From Nitrospira sp. MA-1 (GTDB lineage: Bacteria; Nitrospirota; Nitrospiria; Nitrospirales; UBA8639), in assembly GCA_032139905.1 (NCBI GenBank), contig JAQJDB010000007.1, positions 682,001-746,000 of the forward strand: 64,000 nt of DNA. The letters run 5' to 3'. A program made the position numbers and the translations under genes. This document shows positions 1 through 9,180 of the stretch, one piece after another (position 1 is the stretch's first letter; each line of letters starts with the position of its first letter). The notes under the pieces were generated by a model. The model was not told the DNA's origin. It searched no databases and was given only the letters and a program-made list of their open reading frames with translations.

Positions 1-292
1 AGTAACCAATGAATTGCTTGAAAAATTATTCGAATGCCAACTGGTTCCCTTCCTGTTGCGCGGGGAAACTTCTCCATTGAGATTCCGGACTGATGGCAAA
101 AGGAACCGGAAAGGTTAGTTTTGAACCGCTCACATGACAAATGTCCCGTATGTTCCCGGAATGTTGACGGACCGGTCAGATGAATGCGCTGGCCGGTCTG
201 GGGAAGGGAGGGCAGACCAGGGTGACCAACAACAACCTTTGAGGGCGATGTGACGATCCTGATGTTGTATGATTCAAAAAGGAAATAATCTG

Positions 293-676
293 ATGAGATT
301 GATTAAAGATGGAGGGATGAAGCAAAGCTTTTATGGAGGAACCCTAGCCTTTGTGATGATTATGTGCCTCTCAGTGGTTGAACCCGGTCATCCTGGGACC
401 ATTCTGAATGGTGATCAACCCGACGCCCTGCCACCCTCCGAAGAACGACTTCAACAGGGCAAAGCCTTATATGAGGGGGTTGCCAGGTGTATGCATTGTC
501 ATGGCCAGACCGCCGTGCGACGACCTCTAACCAAACAAGAACTTTTTTCTATTATTCAATTGGGGGTACCGGGGACATCTCATATGCCTTTTAAGCATCT
601 GCTTTCCGATGAGGAGATTTGGTCTATCGTTTATTATCAACTCCATGGCATTTGCAAACACGGATGCACTGACTAA
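293..676 (+). CDS. Small monoheme c-type cytochrome
   Basis: Exported electron carrier. The N-terminal hydrophobic stretch (FVMIMCLSVV) looks like a signal peptide or anchor, followed by a short linker and one CxxCH heme site (CMHCH) near the middle. The remainder has the small class I cytochrome pattern, with a Met (SHMPF) and the closing helix DEEIWSIVYYQL, so heme binding in the periplasm is well supported. An upstream in-frame ATG exists at 269, but AAGGA about 9 nt before the ATG at 293 favours this start. It is convergent with the PEP synthase gene. The electron partner cannot be told from sequence. Confidence 0.85.
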   Translation: MRLIKDGGMKQSFYGGTLAFVMIMCLSVVEPGHPGTILNGDQPDALPPSEERLQQGKALYEGVARCMHCHGQTAVRRPLTKQELFSIIQLGVPGTSHMPFKHLLSDEEIWSIVYYQLHGICKHGCTD

Positions 677-698
677 AAAGACTGAAGGCCAGACTGGT

Positions 699-719
699 AA
701 ATGAAACGTGTATTCATTT
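699..719. terminator. Possible weak hairpin between convergent genes
   Basis: AAATGAA and TTCATTT form a perfect 7-bp stem around a 7-nt loop, between the end of the cytochrome c gene and the end of ppsA. It is AT-rich and lacks a clear T-tract, so terminator function is only a possibility. Confidence 0.25.
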
Positions 720-853
720 GGATGAGACCAACACACCTTGAATGAGGAAAAAATGGGAATGAACAATAATGCCCAAAGCCGGTTCACGTGATTCCTCAAA
801 GAACCCGTTTGGTAGTGGGGCCGGGAAACGTCCGGGACATCAGGAGGTTGAAT

Positions 854-3274
854 TTACTGACCCAAGGGCTCTTCCATTTCCAGGATCTTGACCGTGGTTT
901 TCAGGACAGCATCGGGATTCAGGGAGATACTGTCGATGCCCTGCTCCACGAGAAACTGGGCAAACTCGGGATAGTCACTGGGAGCCTGGCCGCAGATGCC
1001 GATCTTCCGCCCTTTGGCCTTCGCCGCTTTGATGACCTGGGTGATGAATGTTTTGACTGCGGGATTACGCTCATTAAACACGTGGGCCACGATTTCTGAG
1101 TCCCGGTCCACACCCAGTACTAACTGGGTTAGATCATTTGAGCCGATGGAAAATCCATCAAAGATTTCGGCAAATTCTTCTGCCAGAATGACATTACTCG
1201 GAATTTCACACATCACATAAATTTCCAAACCTTTATCGCCACGTTTCAGTCCGTGCTTGGCCATCTCTTCGAGAACCTTTTTGCCTTCCTCAACTGTCCG
1301 GCAAAAGGGAATCATGAGTTTCACGTTGGTGAGTCCCATCTCCTCCCTGACTTGTTTCATGGCCTGACATTCCAAGGCAAAGCCGTCCCGGTAGCGGGGA
1401 TCGTAGTAGCGGGATGCGCCACGAAATCCGAGCATGGGATTCTCTTCTGTCGGTTCATACGCTCTGCCGCCAATTAAATTCGCGTATTCGTTCGACTTAA
1501 AGTCGCTCATGCGGACAATCACATCTTTGGGGTAGAAGGCTGCCCCAATCATGCCGACCCCTTGGGCGAGTTTGTCGATGAAGTATTGTGTTTTGTCGGG
1601 ATAGGCGGTCGTGAGACGATCAATCTCCGCTTTCACGTCCGCATCCTTCAGGTTTCCATACTCCAGCAATGCCAAGGGATGGATTTTAATAAAGGTGCTG
1701 ATAATGAATTCTTCCCTGGCCAGCCCAACGCCTTCATTGGGAATGAAGGAAAGAGAAAAGGCTTCCTCCGGGTTTCCGACATTCATCATGATTTTGGTAC
1801 GAGAATGCGTCAAATTTTTCAGGGAAACCCGTTCCACGTCAAACGGAAGCCGACCTTCATAGACAAAACCCGTATCACCTTCGGCACAGGAGACCGTCAC
1901 CGATTGCTCGTCCTTGAGGGCTTCGGTCGCTCGCTCTGCCCCCACGATAGCGGGAAGACCGAGTTCCCGACTGACGATCGCCGCATGGCAGGTCCGACCT
2001 CCGCGATTGGTCACGATGGCGGATGCTTTTTTCATGATGGGTTCCCAGTCCGGATCGGTTTTGTCCGTGACCAACACGTCTCCCTCTCGAAAGTCCTGCA
2101 GGTTCTGGATATGGGTGATCACCCGGACCAAGCCCTGACCGATTTTCTCTCCCACGCTCCGGCCTTGAATGAGAACCTGTCCCCGCTTTGTCAGGTGATA
2201 GGTTTCCATCACATCGGGATCTTTTCTGGACTGAACGGTTTCGGGCCGGGCTTGGACAATGAACAGCTCACCCGTCTGTCCGTCTTTGGCCCATTCGATG
2301 TCCATGGGACAGGCCCGGCCTTTTTTCCCGCTGTAATGGTCTTCAATGAGGCAACCCCATCGGGCCAACTTGAGAATTTCCTCATCGTTCATGGCAAAAC
2401 GGTTTCGGTCATCAGGGGGGACCGGCACGTTTTTGACCATCTTGCTCCCGCCGATATCATAAATCAGTTTAAATTCTTTGCTTCCTGCAATTTTATGAAG
2501 AATAGGCTGAAAGCCCTGCTTGAGGGTTGGCTTGAAAACATAATACTCATCAGGATTGACCGCGCCCTGCACGACATTTTCCCCAAGCCCGTAGGAGGCG
2601 TTGATCAGGACCACATCAGGGAATCCGGTTTCGGTATCAATGGTAAAGAGGACGCCTGCCGAGGCCAGATCGGAACGCACCATTTGTTGCACCCCGATAG
2701 ACAGCGCGATTTGGAGATGGTCGAACCCTTTGTCGACTCGATAGGAAATGGCCCGGTCGGTGAACAACGACGCAAAGCACCGCTTGCAGGTTTCGAGGAG
2801 TGCCTGATGGCCCTGAACATTCAGATAGGTTTCCTGTTGCCTCGCAAAACTGGCATCGGGTAAATCCTCTGCTGTCGCGCTGCTTCGTACGGCGACGTCG
2901 GCTCCTTCGGTGGATTGGTCACTCAGGTGGTCATAGGCCTCCTCGATGGCCTGGACCAGAGCTGGTGGCAGGGTGGCTCCAATAATCGCTTGTCGGATGT
3001 GTCGCCCCCGTTGCCGGAGGTTAGACATATCGCCGGTGTCCAGGTCGCCCAGGATCTGTTGGATTTTGCTGTCGAGTCCGGCTTCACGAAGCACATAGCG
3101 ATAGGCTTCAGCCGTGATGGCGAAACCGTTGGGGATCTTGACCCCATGGGGAGTGAGCTCCCGGTACATTTCGCCAAGAGAGGCATTTTTGTCTCCTACT
3201 CGACTGATATCCTGCAAGCCAATTTCTTCAAACCAGAGGATGTAGGATTCAGATGTTGCGGTAACTGGCTTCAT
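854..3274 (-). CDS. ppsA: Phosphoenolpyruvate synthase (pyruvate, water dikinase)
   Basis: Makes PEP from pyruvate and ATP, releasing AMP and phosphate; the entry step to gluconeogenesis. The 806 residues match the usual length. Order: N-terminal ATP-grasp domain (residues 1-345, with VRSSATAEDLPDASFA), swivelling phosphohistidine domain with GGRTCHAAI (catalytic His430), and a C-terminal PEP/pyruvate TIM barrel containing GFRGASRYY and SIGSNDLTQLVLGVDRD. It lies last in a same-strand run after archease, rtcB and a zinc-ribbon gene, about 50 nt behind the latter. PEP synthase suits an autotroph that makes sugars from C2/C3 intermediates (inference). Confidence 0.97.
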   Translation of the reverse strand: MKPVTATSESYILWFEEIGLQDISRVGDKNASLGEMYRELTPHGVKIPNGFAITAEAYRYVLREAGLDSKIQQILGDLDTGDMSNLRQRGRHIRQAIIGATLPPALVQAIEEAYDHLSDQSTEGADVAVRSSATAEDLPDASFARQQETYLNVQGHQALLETCKRCFASLFTDRAISYRVDKGFDHLQIALSIGVQQMVRSDLASAGVLFTIDTETGFPDVVLINASYGLGENVVQGAVNPDEYYVFKPTLKQGFQPILHKIAGSKEFKLIYDIGGSKMVKNVPVPPDDRNRFAMNDEEILKLARWGCLIEDHYSGKKGRACPMDIEWAKDGQTGELFIVQARPETVQSRKDPDVMETYHLTKRGQVLIQGRSVGEKIGQGLVRVITHIQNLQDFREGDVLVTDKTDPDWEPIMKKASAIVTNRGGRTCHAAIVSRELGLPAIVGAERATEALKDEQSVTVSCAEGDTGFVYEGRLPFDVERVSLKNLTHSRTKIMMNVGNPEEAFSLSFIPNEGVGLAREEFIISTFIKIHPLALLEYGNLKDADVKAEIDRLTTAYPDKTQYFIDKLAQGVGMIGAAFYPKDVIVRMSDFKSNEYANLIGGRAYEPTEENPMLGFRGASRYYDPRYRDGFALECQAMKQVREEMGLTNVKLMIPFCRTVEEGKKVLEEMAKHGLKRGDKGLEIYVMCEIPSNVILAEEFAEIFDGFSIGSNDLTQLVLGVDRDSEIVAHVFNERNPAVKTFITQVIKAAKAKGRKIGICGQAPSDYPEFAQFLVEQGIDSISLNPDAVLKTTVKILEMEEPLGQ

Positions 3275-3326
3275 GCCGATGATTCTCCTTCTTTACTTTT
3301 CAAAACCGGTCAAAAGGCATTGCACC

Positions 3327-3710
3327 TTAATACACATCATAAGGGTCAAAGGCGGTCAGAGCCTCCCCCGGTGCTTGTCGACCATGAAGTGAAAGTGTTT
3401 TCCCGCAATTGGGACAGGTGAATCGTTCAACCTTCGTTTCATTCGAATAGTGACTGCTGATCATCACTTGAGGTGGCCACGTGCAGTGACAGAGTTGAAA
3501 GCCCAGGGATTGTCCCATGGCCGCATGACCAACCTGGATCATCCGTTCCGCTCCTTCAATCTTTTTTTGAATGGTTTTTCTTTGTTCGCCTGGCGGCAGG
3601 TGATCGTTCGCGGAATGGACGAGGGCGATCGCCTCCTTTAAGGAGGTCAACCCCTTCGTGAAGGCTTCCAAGACCTGGAGAAGGCTCTGTTCTCGTTGTG
3701 CGTGATCCAT
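3327..3710 (-). CDS. Hypothetical protein with C-terminal CPNC zinc-ribbon half
   Basis: 127 residues, not recognised as a named family. The first 75 residues are predicted helical and charged (MDHAQREQSLLQVLEAF). The C-terminal half has CHC near residue 74 and FTCPNCGKTL near residue 98, a plausible metal site. The reading frame is intact and sits between rtcB and ppsA on the same strand with short gaps, so co-transcription is likely. A role with RtcB in RNA repair would be guesswork. Confidence 0.7.
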   Translation of the reverse strand: MDHAQREQSLLQVLEAFTKGLTSLKEAIALVHSANDHLPPGEQRKTIQKKIEGAERMIQVGHAAMGQSLGFQLCHCTWPPQVMISSHYSNETKVERFTCPNCGKTLSLHGRQAPGEALTAFDPYDVY

Positions 3711-3784
3711 AACAAATTCCCCTTTTGTTGATGAATGATGCGAATGCGACGTCCTGGTTTTAGTCGTTTGAGATGGTCGAGCCC

Positions 3785-5215
3785 TTAGCCCTTAATACAG
3801 ATTAACGGGCGCATTTTCGCCACCTTACGGGCCAAGTGCGCCTGTTCGGCCGCATCCACCACGGCGGTGACGTTTTTATAGGCACCCGGTGCCTCTTCGG
3901 CCACTCCTCGCGCCGAAGGACTTCTGATGAGGATTCCCTGAGCTGCTAAATCTTGAATGACTCTGTGGCCCTTCCATTGGCGAGTGGCCTGATGTCGACT
4001 CATACTCCGTCCTGCCCCATGACAGGCCGATCCAAAGGCCAGACCCATGCCTTCTTTCGTTCCTACCAGAAGATAAGAGGCTGTGCCCATGGTTCCACCG
4101 ATGAGGACCGGTTGACCGAAAGGTTGGAGGTCAGGAGGGATATCGGCATGTCTGGGACCGAACGCACGCGTGGCACCTTTCCGATGGACAAAGATGCGTC
4201 GACTCCGGCCGCCGATCTGGTGCTCCTCCACTTTGCATGTGTTATGTGACACATCGTATAGCAAGGGTAAGGCCGCCTGAGGAAAGATTTCTACAAATGC
4301 CTGACGGACTAAATGGGTGATAATTTCACGATTGGCTAAGGCGCAATTCATCGCCGCCCGCATGGCCCCTAAATACTCCTGGCCCAGGGGAGAGTCGATC
4401 GGGGCACAGGCTAATTCGCGGTCCGGCAACGTTATGCCATATTGGCTTGCCGTCACCACCATTTTCTTGAGGTATTCGGTGCCGATTTGATGCCCAAGCC
4501 CTCGTGAACCGCAATGAATGCTGACCAGAATATCCCCGGCCTGGATACCAAGTTTTTCCGATAAAGGGTCGTGGTAGGTTTCCACGACCTCTTGAATTTC
4601 CAAATAATGATTCCCGGATCCTAATGTACCCATTTCGTCCTGCTGGCGTTTCTTGGCATGGTCAGACACACACCCGGGTTTTGCCCCGGTCATGCAGCCA
4701 TGTTCTTCAATGCGCGATAAATCGTTTGCTGTCCCATAGCCTCGTTGGACTGTCCATTGGGCACCGCCAGCGAGCATGTCATCCATTTCCTTGGGTTTCA
4801 GGCGCAATTGCCCTGTACTACCCACGCCTGCGGGCACCTTCGCAAATAAGAGGTTCGCCAGTTTTTCTTTCAGGGGGGTGATATCGTCTGTACGCAAACC
4901 GGTGTAGAGGGTCCGTACGCCGCAGGAAATATCAAACCCGACACCGCCGGCAGACACCACTCCTCCCTGTTGAGGGTCGAAGGCGGCGACTCCGCCTATC
5001 GGAAACCCGTACCCCCAATGCGCATCGGGCATGGCAAACGAGGCTTGGACAATTCCCGGGAGTGTGGCCACATTGACGACCTGTTCATAGACCTTAAGAT
5101 CCATGTCGCGAACGAGTGACTCATCGGCGTAAATAATTCCCGGCACGCGCATCTTTCCCTTTTGAGGGATGTGCCATTCATACGCAGAGACTCGGGATAG
5201 GAGATTCAGGTCCAT
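3785..5215 (-). CDS. rtcB: RNA-splicing ligase RtcB
   Basis: GTP- and Mn-dependent RNA ligase joining 2',3'-cyclic phosphate or 3'-phosphate ends to 5'-OH ends. The 476 residues carry the full signature: GVGFDISCGVR (metal ligands Asp95 and Cys98), GSGNHYLEIQ, SIHCGSRGLGHQIG, DVSHNTCKVE, RKGATRAFGP, and SACHGAGRSMSR with His399 as the guanylylated nucleophile. The archease gene lies directly upstream on the same strand, the usual partner arrangement. In bacteria this pair repairs RNA or tRNA after nuclease damage. Confidence 0.98.
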   Translation of the reverse strand: MDLNLLSRVSAYEWHIPQKGKMRVPGIIYADESLVRDMDLKVYEQVVNVATLPGIVQASFAMPDAHWGYGFPIGGVAAFDPQQGGVVSAGGVGFDISCGVRTLYTGLRTDDITPLKEKLANLLFAKVPAGVGSTGQLRLKPKEMDDMLAGGAQWTVQRGYGTANDLSRIEEHGCMTGAKPGCVSDHAKKRQQDEMGTLGSGNHYLEIQEVVETYHDPLSEKLGIQAGDILVSIHCGSRGLGHQIGTEYLKKMVVTASQYGITLPDRELACAPIDSPLGQEYLGAMRAAMNCALANREIITHLVRQAFVEIFPQAALPLLYDVSHNTCKVEEHQIGGRSRRIFVHRKGATRAFGPRHADIPPDLQPFGQPVLIGGTMGTASYLLVGTKEGMGLAFGSACHGAGRSMSRHQATRQWKGHRVIQDLAAQGILIRSPSARGVAEEAPGAYKNVTAVVDAAEQAHLARKVAKMRPLICIKG

Positions 5216-5298
5216 ACGGTTTTTCGCAAAAGGAAGAGTGGATCAATCGGTACCCCGACCTAGTCGGTTACCATGCCTGCAATATTCAACTCCCAGGA

Positions 5299-5742
5299 CT
5301 AGACATCAACGACACATTGGGCAACCCAACCGTTTCCCTCAATCCGCCTGACAAACAGCTCGGTATAGGTCGCCCCCTTTATTTCTACGGCTGGTTCATG
5401 TTTCATGCGATCGACTGGTTCCCCATATGCGATGCCCTTCAGATGACGATCGGTGATGGTGACGTCAAACCACGCAAATACCATATGCCCGCATGCCATT
5501 TCAAAGATGAGGGCATTCAGCCAATCGACCAGTAAGAGCTCATCATCCGGTGCTTCGCAGGTGAAGTGGCGTTCCATTTGAGCAGCCACCCGTTGGGGAT
5601 CCGTGACCACAGCCGTCAGCGCTAACGCAGACTGTTCAAAGGCTTGGGCCTTCGTGATTCCAAACCCGCGAATGCCCATATCCGCTTCATGGGGAAAATG
5701 TTCCCACCGTGTTGAAGACTCAAGGCCGTCCATGCGTGTCAT
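5299..5742 (-). CDS. Archease (RtcB activator)
   Basis: 147 residues with the archease hallmarks: the N-terminal HEADMGIRGFG, central LLLVDWLNALIFE, and an acidic C-terminal end. Archease promotes guanylylation and multiple turnover of RtcB. The gene precedes rtcB by 83 nt on the same strand, which supports both identity and partnership. No signal peptide or membrane segment is seen. Confidence 0.95.
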   Translation of the reverse strand: MTRMDGLESSTRWEHFPHEADMGIRGFGITKAQAFEQSALALTAVVTDPQRVAAQMERHFTCEAPDDELLLVDWLNALIFEMACGHMVFAWFDVTITDRHLKGIAYGEPVDRMKHEPAVEIKGATYTELFVRRIEGNGWVAQCVVDV

Positions 5743-5919
5743 TCCCCTGTTATCATCCTGAGTTTATCGTGAAGGATCTGTGCCCGGGTTGATGGCGCTA
5801 GGGCTCAGCCAGGTACTTCCGTGGACCTGGCCCTGAACCCCTCCGACTACGCTCAGAGCAGGCTTGCCGAATGGGGCAGGATGACCAGGAGCGGGAATCC
5901 ACCTGTCCTTCTGTTCTTT

Positions 5920-6114
5920 CTAATCCAGCAGGAAAGAAATGTTGGCGTTAATTCGATATTTGGAACTCTTGTTATTTTCCACTTTGGCTTCCATATCCTA
6001 GATGTAAATTGATTTTATGCCGTGCACCCTTTTAGCTGCCTGGATCACGGCGTGCGAAGCCGCATCCTCCCAACTCTTGTCTGATTCGGCTAACACTTCG
6101 ATAACTTTTAACAT
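5920..6114 (-). pseudogene. Dodecin gene interrupted by an in-frame amber codon
   Basis: Dodecins are about 65-70-residue flavin-storing dodecamers. The reading from 6114 gives MLKVIEVLAESDKSWEDA and AAKRVHGIKSIYI, a clear dodecin N-terminal half, then TAG at 5998-6000. The same frame resumes with DMEAKVENNK and YRINANISFLLD before a second TAG at 5920-5922, exactly the expected C-terminal half. Relatives commonly have Lys or a similar residue at the stop position, so a single AAG-to-TAG change would explain it. Either a fresh pseudogene or amber readthrough. The start has AAGGAG 17 nt upstream. It lies 73 nt behind a cytochrome c gene. Confidence 0.85.
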
Positions 6115-6187
6115 GTCCGATATGGCTGAATCTCCTTGATGGGAAAATGAATGGTGGACACCCGATTTAGCTGCATTCGTCGAGTTT

Positions 6188-6589
6188 TTACCCGTGAGTC
6201 TCCGGTAAAGGGTAAAGGTTGGCGATGGGGTTAAATGGAGCAAGAAATCTGATATATCGCAATACATCCCAGCGCTCATCTTCCGTCAACCGCTCTGACC
6301 ACCCATGCATAGGAGAAAATATTGCTCCAAAAGTGATCACATTCATTAATTCCCAATCGGTTTTCGATCGTGATTCCAAGGAGTGAAAGTTTGCGGGCTG
6401 TACCAACAAAAATTTGGTGTCCGGTCCATCACCAGTCCCTTTTTCTCCGTGACAATTCGCGCAATGTTTTTCAAACAGAACTTTCCCGTTCTGAGGGTTG
6501 CCTGGAACTTCCTGGCTTAATCCCAAAATGGGCAAGGCCATTATGAGGATGAAACTCAGCAAACCAATGTGTTTGTGTGGTTGATACAT
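6188..6589 (-). CDS. Monoheme cytochrome c, SPMHGW type
   Basis: Exported cytochrome. The hydrophobic leader (GLLSFILIMALPILGLSQ) is a signal peptide; one heme site CANCH follows near residue 44, and the motif IFSPMHGW near residue 95 probably supplies the axial Met. The closing helix is DERWDVLRYIRFLAP. The chosen ATG has AGGAGGAC 5 nt upstream; an alternative start at 6610 lacks one. It resembles the cytochrome at 51558-52007, which shares SPMHGW. It is third in a minus-strand run with a zinc-ribbon gene and another cytochrome c. Confidence 0.88.
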   Translation of the reverse strand: MYQPHKHIGLLSFILIMALPILGLSQEVPGNPQNGKVLFEKHCANCHGEKGTGDGPDTKFLLVQPANFHSLESRSKTDWELMNVITFGAIFSPMHGWSERLTEDERWDVLRYIRFLAPFNPIANLYPLPETHG

Positions 6590-6667
6590 CATGTCCTCCT
6601 GCTTGTTCATCTGTAGGGATGTGGATTACCTGGCCTCTATGGATAGCTAGTACCTTCACAGTCATTT

Positions 6668-7105
6668 TTATGGCTCCTGAATAGATTCCAGGTATGACAA
6701 CAGTTGCCAGATTCGCCCTCGTACCTGGTCGGCCCACTCGGTTTCAATCGAGACTTCGTCATCCGGTATCCGGAACCAGATTCCAAACACCGGCATATCA
6801 CGGGTGCCATGGCTCGGAATGTGATCACGTCCATCGATCATGCGGTAGGCCTGCCAAAAGGGGAATGAGCCCCTATGGTTGGCTGATAACCTGGTCAGAT
6901 TCGCCGGCTTGGTCTTCAAAGACTCAGAAAGAGGGCCATTTCCTCTGGCCTGACTACCATGGCAGGATGCGCAAAATTTTTGAAAAAGCTGTTTGCCTCC
7001 GGCTATGACATTCTGTTCCTGGGCCCATCCCGAACTCATTCCCATGCCTATAACAAGCAATGCGAGGCTCCCGTTCCGCAGAACAAGTGTAAGGAGATGA
7101 TTCAT
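6668..7105 (-). CDS. Monoheme cytochrome c
   Basis: Exported cytochrome c with signal peptide (SLALLVIGMGMSSGWAQ, cleavage after AQ likely) and one heme motif CASCH. A later Met (RDMPVFGIWF) is the likely sixth ligand. The chosen ATG has AAAGGA 7 nt upstream and overlaps the stop of the preceding zinc-ribbon gene by 4 nt (ATGA), so translation is probably coupled. The downstream neighbour is a second cytochrome c, suggesting a small periplasmic electron-transfer unit. Confidence 0.88.
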   Translation of the reverse strand: MNHLLTLVLRNGSLALLVIGMGMSSGWAQEQNVIAGGKQLFQKFCASCHGSQARGNGPLSESLKTKPANLTRLSANHRGSFPFWQAYRMIDGRDHIPSHGTRDMPVFGIWFRIPDDEVSIETEWADQVRGRIWQLLSYLESIQEP

Positions 7106-7323
7106 GGGGTATCCTTTGCGTGACTGAAACATTCACCCAACCTCTTGGGGAGTCGGTTGCTGACATCCTGTTGGCGTGGAGCGCGATTTGCCAAAGTTTG
7201 CGGATCAGATATTTCTCCACAATTCAAACATCGCCATTCATGAATCCAGACAGTGTGATGAACATTTTCCAGATTCAAACAGGCATCAATGACCATTAAA
7301 CCATGACAGCGAGGACATTCCAT
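7102..7323 (-). CDS. Small zinc-ribbon protein
   Basis: 73 residues with two Cys pairs, MECPRCHGL at the N-terminus and WRCLNCGE about 30 residues later, forming a probable zinc ribbon. The sequence between (DACLNLENVHHTVWIHEW) is typical of small proteins seen beside cytochrome genes. The 3' end overlaps the next cytochrome start by 4 nt, so this is the first gene of a coupled operon. Function unknown; nucleic-acid or metal binding are both possible. Confidence 0.75.
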   Translation of the reverse strand: MECPRCHGLMVIDACLNLENVHHTVWIHEWRCLNCGEISDPQTLANRAPRQQDVSNRLPKRLGECFSHAKDTP

Positions 7324-7921
7324 TGAGTCACCTCCTGCAGTCAGCGTGTTGTTAAAGCAATAAATGAGTGGCGTATTTCATTTGTGTCTATCAATTTACA
7401 ATTTTTTGGCAAAATGACGTTTTGGTTCCCCCCTGATTGAGAAGGTAGTATCAAACTTTGTGCCAGTTACTGATTTGTGGTCTAAAAGAATACGTTTCAA
7501 AAAGAGTGGATTGGAGAAAGGGAATCATATTCCGTTGAGAGGGTGGAGAAACGTTGAAGGCCGTCAGGAAGAAAAAGTGATAAATTTTTGTTTGTGGATC
7601 TCGATCTGCTTGAGTAAAAGTTAGGAAAGAAGGGAAATATTCATAAGGATAGCAAAGGAAGTGTAGCATCTTTCCCCACACCTCTAGAATTGGACGTCCC
7701 AGTCTTCCTCACCGGGGGTTGCATCTTTCGATTCCATCATACCCATAGTGGGAGTGGTGAGATCCATTTAAGGAAATTCGCGGACCGATGCCCAATGCAA
7801 TTCATTAGTAGGGCAGGCCTAATGAAGGGGGATAACTGCAGAGCTGTACCTTTCTGGGCAAAATGAATATGATTGGGCCCTGTGAGGTGCTTGAAAACTG
7901 ACCCCTAAGGGAAAAGCTTTC
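7324..7921. other. Intergenic region between divergent units
   Basis: About 600 bases between the cytochrome operon (minus) and the PAS remnant (plus), so it should hold divergent promoters. A 76-codon minus-strand frame at 7451-7681 has no recognisable motif and a poor composition, and was not called. No other structure seen. Confidence 0.5.
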
Positions 7922-8278
7922 ATGTCTCAGTCAAATAAGCCCCCAAAATCCAAGAGGCGAACTGAACAGTCCGGGAAAGGCGACCCTTTCATCAAGAAAG
8001 CCACTCTCGGGCGTCTAGTCGGGATGCAATCCCCAGGCCCACCAACACATCCCAGGCTTTCCTCCAGGGATAAAAAATCTTCTCGTTCTTCTTCTGATGT
8101 CAAAAAACCTCAGGATGGTTTACCCGTCGAGGGAATAGGGGTATCGCCGGCAGGGGTTCAACCTCTTCCGGAGATGCAAAATGAGGAATTATGCCGGACT
8201 CGACTCGAGCTTGAAGTCGCACGTGATCGTTATGCCGTATTCAGCGGCGGGGATGGATTTCCAGAGTGTCAAGAATGA
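7922..8278 (+). pseudogene. 5' remnant of a PAS-type sensor kinase gene
   Basis: 118 codons. The first 80 residues are a low-complexity basic and Pro/Ser-rich leader (MSQSNKPPKSKRR). The last 30 (ELCRTRLELEVARDRYAV) match the helix that enters a PAS domain in sensor kinases of the type RLELEAARDRYADLYDFAP. The PAS core is missing: the frame departs into FSGGDGFPECQE and stops. The gene directly upstream of the NarL-type regulator was therefore probably its sensor and has been truncated. A short functional product is possible but less likely. Confidence 0.6.
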
Positions 8279-8367
8279 CAGTAGGGGAGGGAATAACGCA
8301 TGAAGAAAAAGGAGTTGGGAGTGTCTTTTCGAGTACGTCAAAGGTATTGCAGCATAGGGCATTGGGT

Positions 8368-9015
8368 ATGGTAACCAAACCTCGTGTCATATTAGCTGAT
8401 GACCATTCCTTGGTCTTGGAAGGCCTGGCTAAACTGGTTGAGGAGGATTGTGATCTTGTGGGGAAAGTGGAGGATGGGCGGGCCCTCCTTCAGGCTGCTC
8501 AAAAGCTGGAACCGGATGTGATTGTCTTAGATATTTCCATGCCAAAATTAAATGGACTGGATGCGGGCCGCCAATTGAAGAAATTATTTCCAACGATTAA
8601 GTTGATTTTTCTGACCATGCATGCGGATCCGCTCTATGCGAAGGAAGCCTTTCAAATCGGGGCTTCCGGGTTTCTCTTAAAACGGTCTGCGGCTTCCGAA
8701 TTGATGCTCGCGATCCATGCGGTCATGAAAGGACAGTTTTATGTGACGCCGGCCATTGCCAAAGATTTTCTGGGTACGTTCAGTCAAGAAATGTCGTTTC
8801 CCCACACCGAGACGGATTTGTTGACGCCCCGACAACGGGAAGTGCTACAGCTCATCGCCGAGGGCCACACCAACAAAGAAATTGCGACGATCTTGAATGT
8901 GTCTGCCAAAACCATTGAATTTCATCGAACCCAGATAATCCGGGAGTTAAATCTTCATAGCACGGCGGAGTTAACGAGGTATGCGATTGTCCATGGCCTC
9001 GTTTCACCTGAATAA
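8368..9015 (+). CDS. NarL/FixJ-family response regulator
   Basis: Two-component transcription regulator. Receiver domain at residues 1-125 with acidic pair Asp11-Asp12, phosphoacceptor Asp55 in VIVLDISMPKLNG, switch residue Thr (FLTMH) and Lys in FLLKR. A LuxR-type helix-turn-helix follows (LTPRQREVLQLIAEGHTNKE). The frame is open back to 8266, overlapping the PAS remnant, but family alignment starts at MVTKPRVILADDH. Its cognate kinase next door appears truncated, so it may be an orphan now driven by another kinase. Confidence 0.93.
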   Translation: MVTKPRVILADDHSLVLEGLAKLVEEDCDLVGKVEDGRALLQAAQKLEPDVIVLDISMPKLNGLDAGRQLKKLFPTIKLIFLTMHADPLYAKEAFQIGASGFLLKRSAASELMLAIHAVMKGQFYVTPAIAKDFLGTFSQEMSFPHTETDLLTPRQREVLQLIAEGHTNKEIATILNVSAKTIEFHRTQIIRELNLHSTAELTRYAIVHGLVSPE

Positions 9016-9180
9016 GCCATTCTTCGGATTTTCCAAGCCAGGGATGTTTTATCGTAGAACCTGGAATATCCCGAGTTCTTTTTTTTGTTCCGATCGTTAT
9101 CCTATCTTTTTTTGGTCATCAAACTCCAAGCATCTGATGGTTTCATCTTTGAGACCCGTTTATACAAAAGAGGCGTGCTC

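Noticed and set aside
1562-2863. Long plus-strand open frame of 433 codons opposite ppsA
   Set aside because: It is antisense to a certain PEP synthase gene and shows no family features; a by-product of codon use in ppsA.
7451-7681. 76-codon minus-strand frame
   Set aside because: No ribosome site, no motif and an unusual aromatic-rich composition.
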